This document shows positions 5,671 to 10,043 of a stretch of DNA of 10,043 bases, piece by piece. Within the stretch, counting starts at the first letter, position 1. Each line of letters starts with the position of its first letter. Location: positions 1 to 10,043 of the forward strand of contig JAWOGL010000082.1 in assembly GCA_046496945.1 (NCBI GenBank), written 5' to 3'. Source of the stretch: Desulfonatronovibrio sp046496945 (lineage in GTDB: Bacteria; Desulfobacterota; Desulfovibrionia; Desulfovibrionales; Desulfonatronovibrionaceae). Under the pieces are notes generated by a model that worked only from the letters and a program-made list of their open reading frames with translations, was not told the origin of the DNA and did not search any database. A program made the translations under genes and the position numbers.

Positions 5671-6548
5671 CAAACAACCTTTATTTCCAGTTCAAGATCA
5701 GCTCCGAACATCTTTTGCACTGTCTGCCTGGCCTCAGATATCAGATCCAGGGCCGCCTTGCTGCTGCCGCCACCCTTGTTGACCAGAAAGTTGGCATGCT
5801 TTTGGGAAAAACAGACCCGGCCATTAACTTTTCCCCTGAACCCGGCCTTTTCCAGAAGAATACCAGCCGGTTCAAATCCCTTTGGATTTTTAAACACGCA
5901 CCCTGCTGTATTTTCCAGAACAGGCTGTATGTTTTTCTTGCGTAAATAACACTCCTTCATCCTGCGCCTGACTTGCCTGGGATTATCTCTTTGCATGAGC
6001 AGCAAAACCTTAAGGATAATAAACCGCCTCCCAATATTTCTGACTTTAAAAGTCCTGTACCCGGTTTCCATATCCTCTTTATCTATCTCCATAATGCCTG
6101 ATTCAGGAGTCCACAGGGTCACACTTTTGAGCAAATCTTTTATTTCGATCCCGAAAGAACCCGCGTTCATGGCCACAGCCCCGCCCAGACTGCCGGGAAT
6201 TCCGGCCAGATTTTCAAGACCGCTTAGCCCTTTACCGGCGCTCCATCCTAAAAAACCGGGAAGGCTCAATCCCGCGTCCGCCATAACCATGACCTGACCC
6301 TGCTTGCTGACAAAGACATCAGAAACGTCTCTTTTCTTCCAGACTACCAGTGAAAAATCTCTTTTTCCGTCCTTAAACAAGGTATTGCTGCCTCTGCCCT
6401 GGATCAAAACTTCCGGTCCCAATTCAGGCCATATGCCGCCCAGGGTCTCAAGATCTTTGTAGTCCTGGGCATAATATGCCGCTCTGGCCTTGCCGCCCAA
6501 CTTCAGGGTGGACATTGTTTTTAATTCAGGATTTTCTATAATTTTCAT
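5670..6548 (-). CDS. murB: UDP-N-acetylenolpyruvoylglucosamine reductase MurB (type II)
   Basis: MurB is the FAD enzyme that reduces UDP-GlcNAc-enolpyruvate to UDP-MurNAc with NADPH, the second committed cytoplasmic step of peptidoglycan synthesis. In this 292-residue protein STLKLGGKA lies at 13-21, the FAD-binding GRGSNTLF at 51-58, and GLENLAGIPGSLGGAVAMNAG at 110-130. The substrate-site Tyr164-Arg165 is in GYRTFKVR, the late KHANFLVN is at 250-257, and the C-terminal catalytic Glu is probably Glu288 in LELEIK. The length and lack of a tyrosine-loop insertion suggest type II. In place of the usual Ser proton donor (GSxF) the sequence has Cys217 in AGCVFKNP, and the usual YRxS motif reads YRTF. 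The start lies 2 nt after the murC stop with no strong ribosome site, so coupling is likely. The gene occupies the position of ddlB in the E. coli cluster. Confidence 0.96.
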   Translation of the reverse strand: MKIIENPELKTMSTLKLGGKARAAYYAQDYKDLETLGGIWPELGPEVLIQGRGSNTLFKDGKRDFSLVVWKKRDVSDVFVSKQGQVMVMADAGLSLPGFLGWSAGKGLSGLENLAGIPGSLGGAVAMNAGSFGIEIKDLLKSVTLWTPESGIMEIDKEDMETGYRTFKVRNIGRRFIILKVLLLMQRDNPRQVRRRMKECYLRKKNIQPVLENTAGCVFKNPKGFEPAGILLEKAGFRGKVNGRVCFSQKHANFLVNKGGGSSKAALDLISEARQTVQKMFGADLELEIKVV

Positions 6549-6550
6549 CT

Positions 6551-7909
6551 TTATTTTAGAAAGGTTTCACCCACCTTCCATACATTTCCTGCTCCAAGGG
6601 TTAGAAACAGATCCCCGGGCAACAGAATAGATTCAAGTTTTTGCCCGGCCTTTTCCAGATCTTCAAAAAAATGAACATTGGTCCTGCTTATCTGCCTTAT
6701 GCCCTGAGCCAGGCTCTGCCCGTTCACACCCGGAATAGGATCTTCCGAGGCCGGATAAATCTCTGTGAGCAGCAGGACGTCTGTTTTGGCCAGGTCTCTG
6801 CAGAAATCGCCGAACAAAGCCCTGGTCCGGGTAAATCTGTGAGGCTGAAAAAGGGCCACCAGTCTGCGTTCGGGGAAACACGCTCTGGCGGTTTCAATGG
6901 TTGCCCGGATTTCCGTGGGATGATGTCCGTAATCATCAACCACCAGAACCTGATTCTTCTCGCCCTTGATCTGAAACCGGCGATCCACTCCTCCGAAAGA
7001 GGAAAGCCCTTGCAGTATGACGTTCCTGCTTAGTCCGCAGTGAATGGAAATACCGATGGCTGCCAGACAATTCAGAATATTATGTGTTCCAGGGTGGGTC
7101 AGTTTTACATCAGCCCAGAATTTATCTTCCACAAACACCTTGAACCTGGAACCAGTGGATATACTTATCACCTCTGCCCGGATATTATTGTCAGGCCCCA
7201 GTCCATAAGTCTTTACCGGACGATTTACCCTGGGCAGAAGAGACTGTACTCCTGAATCATCTCCGCAGACCACATTAATACCGTAGAAGGGCACGTTATT
7301 CATAAATGTTATGAAACATTCTCTGATCTCATCCAGGTCCCGGTAGAAATCCAGATGATCCGCGTCTACATTGGTTACAATATTCATTATAGGTTTGAGA
7401 CACAAAAATGACCCGTCAGACTCATCCGCCTCAGCAATAAAAAATTCTCCTGTACCAGGGAGAGCGTTGCTGCCGTAGGAATTAAGCCTGCCCCCGATAA
7501 TTACTGTAGGATCTACCCCGGCTTCCTTGAAAATCGTACCAAGAAACGACGTGGTGGTTGTTTTGCCGTGAGTTCCGTCCACTGCTATCCCGGTTTTAAG
7601 GCGCATCAGTTCGGCCAGCATTTCCGCCCTGGGAATCACCGGAATATTTATTTCCCTGGCTGCAGTTACCTCCGGGTTATCTTCGCGCACTGCCGTGGAT
7701 TTTACCAGCACCTGGGCATTCCCGAGATTCTCTGCCCTGTGTCCGGAAAAAACCAGGGCTCCCAGCTTTTCAAGTCTTTCCAGTCCTGGACCGGATGAAA
7801 GGTCTGATCCGCTGACTTCGTAACCCAGATTCAAAAGCACCTCGGCTATTCCGCTCATGCCGGAACCCCCGATTCCCACCATATGTATTTTTGTTATATT
7901 GCCTTTCAT
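6551..7909 (-). CDS. murC: UDP-N-acetylmuramate--L-alanine ligase MurC
   Basis: MurC is the cytoplasmic ATP-dependent ligase that adds L-Ala to UDP-MurNAc, starting the stem peptide. The 452-residue protein has the three Mur-ligase domains. The N-terminal UDP-binding GxGGxGM is HMVGIGGSGMSGIAE at 9-23. The ATP P-loop is GTHGKTTTT at 112-120, with EADESDGSF (160-168) and NVDADHLDFY (180-189) at the metal and substrate site. PGTHNILN at 273-280 and GVDRRFQ at 307-313 mark the domain junction. DDYGHHPTEI at 325-334 and QPHRFTRT at 355-362 are diagnostic for MurC. Length is typical. The start at MKGNITKIHM leaves the usual short lead before the glycine motif, but the nearest purine-rich site (AAAGG, 7923-7927) is 13 nt away, so initiation looks weak. 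murG ends 41 nt upstream and murB begins 2 nt downstream. Confidence 0.97.
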   Translation of the reverse strand: MKGNITKIHMVGIGGSGMSGIAEVLLNLGYEVSGSDLSSGPGLERLEKLGALVFSGHRAENLGNAQVLVKSTAVREDNPEVTAAREINIPVIPRAEMLAELMRLKTGIAVDGTHGKTTTTSFLGTIFKEAGVDPTVIIGGRLNSYGSNALPGTGEFFIAEADESDGSFLCLKPIMNIVTNVDADHLDFYRDLDEIRECFITFMNNVPFYGINVVCGDDSGVQSLLPRVNRPVKTYGLGPDNNIRAEVISISTGSRFKVFVEDKFWADVKLTHPGTHNILNCLAAIGISIHCGLSRNVILQGLSSFGGVDRRFQIKGEKNQVLVVDDYGHHPTEIRATIETARACFPERRLVALFQPHRFTRTRALFGDFCRDLAKTDVLLLTEIYPASEDPIPGVNGQSLAQGIRQISRTNVHFFEDLEKAGQKLESILLPGDLFLTLGAGNVWKVGETFLK

Positions 7910-7950
7910 GAACTATATTAAACCTTTATATTGCTATTTGTGCAAACATC

Positions 7951-9036
7951 CTAGTCATCCGACTTTTTGATCTTTTCCAGTTCTTCAACAATCTTCTGGG
8001 CTGCGTGTGGCGCGGCCGTCTTTTGAGCCGCCCGGCTCATTTCTCTCAGTTTGTCGGGCCTGCCCAGTAAATCAAGGACCACCCTGGCCAAATTTACCTC
8101 TTCAAGATAACTCTGAGCCAGAACCAGGGCAGCTCCATCCTGTTCCAGATATCTGGCGTTGATCATCTGATGATTATGCGCGGCATAGGGAAAAGGAATA
8201 AGGATAGAAGGTTTCCCCATAACGCAAAGTTCCGCCAGTGTTGACGCCCCGGCCCGGCACAGAACCAGAGTTGCAAAAGCGTATGCTTCGGCCATGTCTT
8301 CAATAAACGGCTCCACCCTGGCCTGGGGGTATTCATTTTTATACACCCTGCTGACCCGCTCAAAATCAGCCTGCCCTGTCTGATGCCATATTTGCACATC
8401 TGAAGCCCTGAGCTCTCTGATACCCTGCAGCACATGATCGTTGATGCCTTTGGCTCCCTGACTGCCGCCAAGAACCAGAAGACGTCCGGCTTGACCGGTT
8501 ATTGCCCTGCTGTGTTCAATTCTGTCCGCCAATTCTTTCCGGACAGGGTTACCGGTTTGAACAGACTTTTCATCAGGAAAATATTTTTTTTCATCAGGGA
8601 AACTGAGTAGAATCCGGTCCACTTTTCTACCCAGAATCCTGTTGGTCACTCCGGGAAAACTGTTCTGCTCATGAATAGCCGTGGGAATCTTAAGCCATTT
8701 TGCCGCCAGCACAGGCATGAATCCGGCATATCCCCCAAATCCGATAACTACCTCAGGTTTAAAAGAGCGCATAAAAAGTATTGACAGGACCAGACTTTTG
8801 CTCATCCAGTATACGGATCCCAGAGACCGGAGTCCCCTTCCCACCACCCCTCTGGCTGGAAAAGATCTGAACCTGATCCCGGCCCGGGAAATAATATCTT
8901 TTTCCGGACCGTAATCACCACCGGCAAAGACTATCTCGCAGTCCGGAAACATATCCCTTATTTTCTGGGCCACAGCCAGGGCCGGAAATATATGGCCTCC
9001 GGTTCCGCCTGTTGTCAGCACCACTTTTTTCAACAT
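7951..9036 (-). CDS. murG: Lipid II synthase MurG (GT28 glycosyltransferase)
   Basis: MurG transfers GlcNAc from UDP-GlcNAc to lipid I on the inner face of the cytoplasmic membrane, giving lipid II. In this 361-residue GT-B protein the first G-loop is TTGGTGGHIFPALA at 8-21 and the second is GFGGYAGFMP at 99-108. HEQNSFPGVTNR at 122-133 is the family signature containing the conserved His-Glu-Gln-Asn. GGSQGA at 190-195 is the third G-loop. CRAGASTLAEL at 260-270 and PFPYAAHNHQ at 281-290 form the UDP-GlcNAc pocket, including the Glu and Gln that contact the donor. The ATG lies inside the 3' end of ftsW: ATGTTGA contains the murG start and the ftsW TGA, a 7 nt overlap that implies coupled translation. 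Length is normal and I see no missing key residue. Confidence 0.97.
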   Translation of the reverse strand: MLKKVVLTTGGTGGHIFPALAVAQKIRDMFPDCEIVFAGGDYGPEKDIISRAGIRFRSFPARGVVGRGLRSLGSVYWMSKSLVLSILFMRSFKPEVVIGFGGYAGFMPVLAAKWLKIPTAIHEQNSFPGVTNRILGRKVDRILLSFPDEKKYFPDEKSVQTGNPVRKELADRIEHSRAITGQAGRLLVLGGSQGAKGINDHVLQGIRELRASDVQIWHQTGQADFERVSRVYKNEYPQARVEPFIEDMAEAYAFATLVLCRAGASTLAELCVMGKPSILIPFPYAAHNHQMINARYLEQDGAALVLAQSYLEEVNLARVVLDLLGRPDKLREMSRAAQKTAAPHAAQKIVEELEKIKKSDD

Positions 9037-10043
9037 CGCCTGTCTCTTGAAAGATTTAGCAGAAAACCCGCGCAGAAAAGAGACATCAGCAGGCTGCTGC
9101 CTCCATAACTGATAAAAGGCATGGGTAATCCCTTGGGAGGGACCATACCCAGAACAACAGCCAGGTTAAGCAGGCTTCCCAGGATAATGATTATACCCAT
9201 TCCAAATCCAGCGAACCGGTCGACCAGTTCAGTCTGCCTGGTGGAGATTGCCATTATCCGCCAGATAATTATTCCCAGGATTACAAAAACCAGCGAAATC
9301 CCGATAAAGCCCAGTTCTTCGCCTACGACAGCCATAATAAAATCATTATGTGCCTCTGGAAGAAAAAACAGTTTCTGTCTGCCTTCACCCAGGCCCCTGC
9401 CCCAGATACCTCCGGAACCAAAAGCGTAAAGAGACTGTACCAGTTGATATCCCGAGTCCTGGGCATCCTTAAAAGGATCCAGAAAAGAAAACCACCTCCT
9501 GAATCTGTAAGGCGACTGGGCAATCAAAATAGCTGCGGTAATCCCGGCCAGAACCGATGAAGAAAACAGATAGATCAGTCTGGTGCCTCCTACCAGGCTC
9601 ATGAGAAAAAACAAAGCCGCGATATAGACTGCTCCTCCAAAATCAGGCTGCATCAAGAGCAGAATACAAAACAAACCGGTAATTATCGTAGGCGGCAGAA
9701 AACCCACACTGAATCTTTTGACCATTTCCTGCTTGCCGGCAAAAAAAGAGGCCAGATAGAGCACCAGAGAAACCTTGGCCATTTCCAGGGGCTGAACATT
9801 GATGAATCCCAGATCCAGCCATCTGCTGGCCCCTCCCGCGCTCTGTCCCAGAGGCGAATAGATGGTCAATCCCAGGGCGGTAAGAGTTGCCAGTATCCAC
9901 AGATATTTAAGCTTGTAGAAAAAATTTCTGGGGATAACATACACAGTAAACATGACTGCCAGTCCGGCCAGAACAAACACCAGTTGCTTCTTGAAGAAAA
10001 AATACTTATCCGAGTAAAATCTTTCTGCCATAATGGCGCTGGT
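9030..10043 (-). CDS. ftsW: Septal peptidoglycan polymerase FtsW (SEDS family), 5' end outside window
   Basis: FtsW is a multi-pass SEDS glycosyltransferase that polymerises lipid II at the septum with its partner PBP3/FtsI. The visible 337 codons run in frame to the window edge. An ATG at 10031 is unlikely to be the real start, because the preceding in-frame residues TSAI followed by MAERF match the end of the first membrane segment (SAS-type motif) of FtsW; that segment is missing here. Counting from the edge, GGASRWLDLGFINVQPLE (70-87) is the conserved early loop, though the usual QPSE reads QPLE. QPDFGG (132-137) carries Asp134, the position of the catalytic Asp of SEDS proteins. SLYAFGSGGIWGRGLGEGRQKLFFLPEAHNDFI (204-236) is the large extracytoplasmic loop and PFISYGGSS (309-317) the last motif. 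FtsW rather than RodA is chosen because it sits in the dcw cluster beside murG. Confidence 0.95.
   Translation of the reverse strand, partial: TSAIMAERFYSDKYFFFKKQLVFVLAGLAVMFTVYVIPRNFFYKLKYLWILATLTALGLTIYSPLGQSAGGASRWLDLGFINVQPLEMAKVSLVLYLASFFAGKQEMVKRFSVGFLPPTIITGLFCILLLMQPDFGGAVYIAALFFLMSLVGGTRLIYLFSSSVLAGITAAILIAQSPYRFRRWFSFLDPFKDAQDSGYQLVQSLYAFGSGGIWGRGLGEGRQKLFFLPEAHNDFIMAVVGEELGFIGISLVFVILGIIIWRIMAISTRQTELVDRFAGFGMGIIIILGSLLNLAVVLGMVPPKGLPMPFISYGGSSLLMSLFCAGFLLNLSRDRRC

Noticed and set aside
5671..5673. TTG as the ftsQ start codon
   Set aside because: The adjacent ATG at 5670 gives better spacing to AAAGG and a classic TGATG stop-start junction; TTG would add only one residue.
7910..7950. 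Possible promoter in the 41 nt murG-murC gap (TTGCAC-17-TTTAAT)
   Set aside because: The -35 matches the consensus at only three positions and the gap is simply A/T-rich; murC is better explained as part of the operon.
1..10043. CRISPR arrays, tRNA or rRNA genes, insertion-sequence transposases, phage genes
   Set aside because: None seen; apart from the left-end palindrome the window is compactly filled by one co-directional gene cluster.

Overview
This window is the distal half of a division and cell wall (dcw) cluster, all on the minus strand. In transcription order, from right to left, it holds ftsW (5' end cut by the window edge), murG, murC, murB, ftsQ, ftsA, ftsZ, a TIGR03960-like radical SAM gene and a small MoaD/ThiS-like beta-grasp gene. 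Base composition is moderate, near half G+C by eye. The murG-murC-murB-ftsQ-ftsA-ftsZ order, the FtsZ tail ending in IPSFIRRQAD, and the general protein character suggest a sulfate-reducing deltaproteobacterium (Desulfobacterota), possibly of the Desulfovibrionales. That placement is inferred from style and gene order only.

Layout. At 9030-10043 ftsW encodes the SEDS septal glycan polymerase; its end overlaps the murG start by 7 nt. At 7951-9036 murG makes lipid II. At 6551-7909 murC and at 5670-6548 murB act in the cytoplasmic UDP-MurNAc steps, with only 2 nt between them. At 4837-5670 ftsQ overlaps the murB stop in a TGATG junction. A 116 nt gap then precedes ftsA (3494-4720), and a 76 nt gap precedes ftsZ (2191-3417). 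These two gaps are the only places where internal promoters or mRNA structures are likely. The radical SAM gene follows ftsZ by 27 nt and the beta-grasp gene follows by another 25 nt, so both look co-transcribed with the division genes. No stretch longer than 300 bases lacks a gene.

How the genes work together. MurB and MurC build the soluble precursor, MurG finishes lipid II, and FtsW polymerises it at the septum. FtsQ links the periplasmic and membrane divisome, while FtsA tethers FtsZ to the membrane. The function of the radical SAM/beta-grasp pair is unknown and is the least ordinary part of the operon.

The left end (about 75-200) is a 126 bp imperfect palindrome with 20 bp inverted ends, resembling a non-autonomous MITE or REP-type repeat. 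It supplies the last three codons and the stop of the beta-grasp gene and may also act as the operon terminator. Other points for a second look are a Cys in place of the usual active-site Ser in MurB, a second IPxxLR peptide in the FtsZ linker, a beta-grasp C-terminus with no diglycine, and inverted repeats in the ftsQ-ftsA and ftsA-ftsZ gaps.
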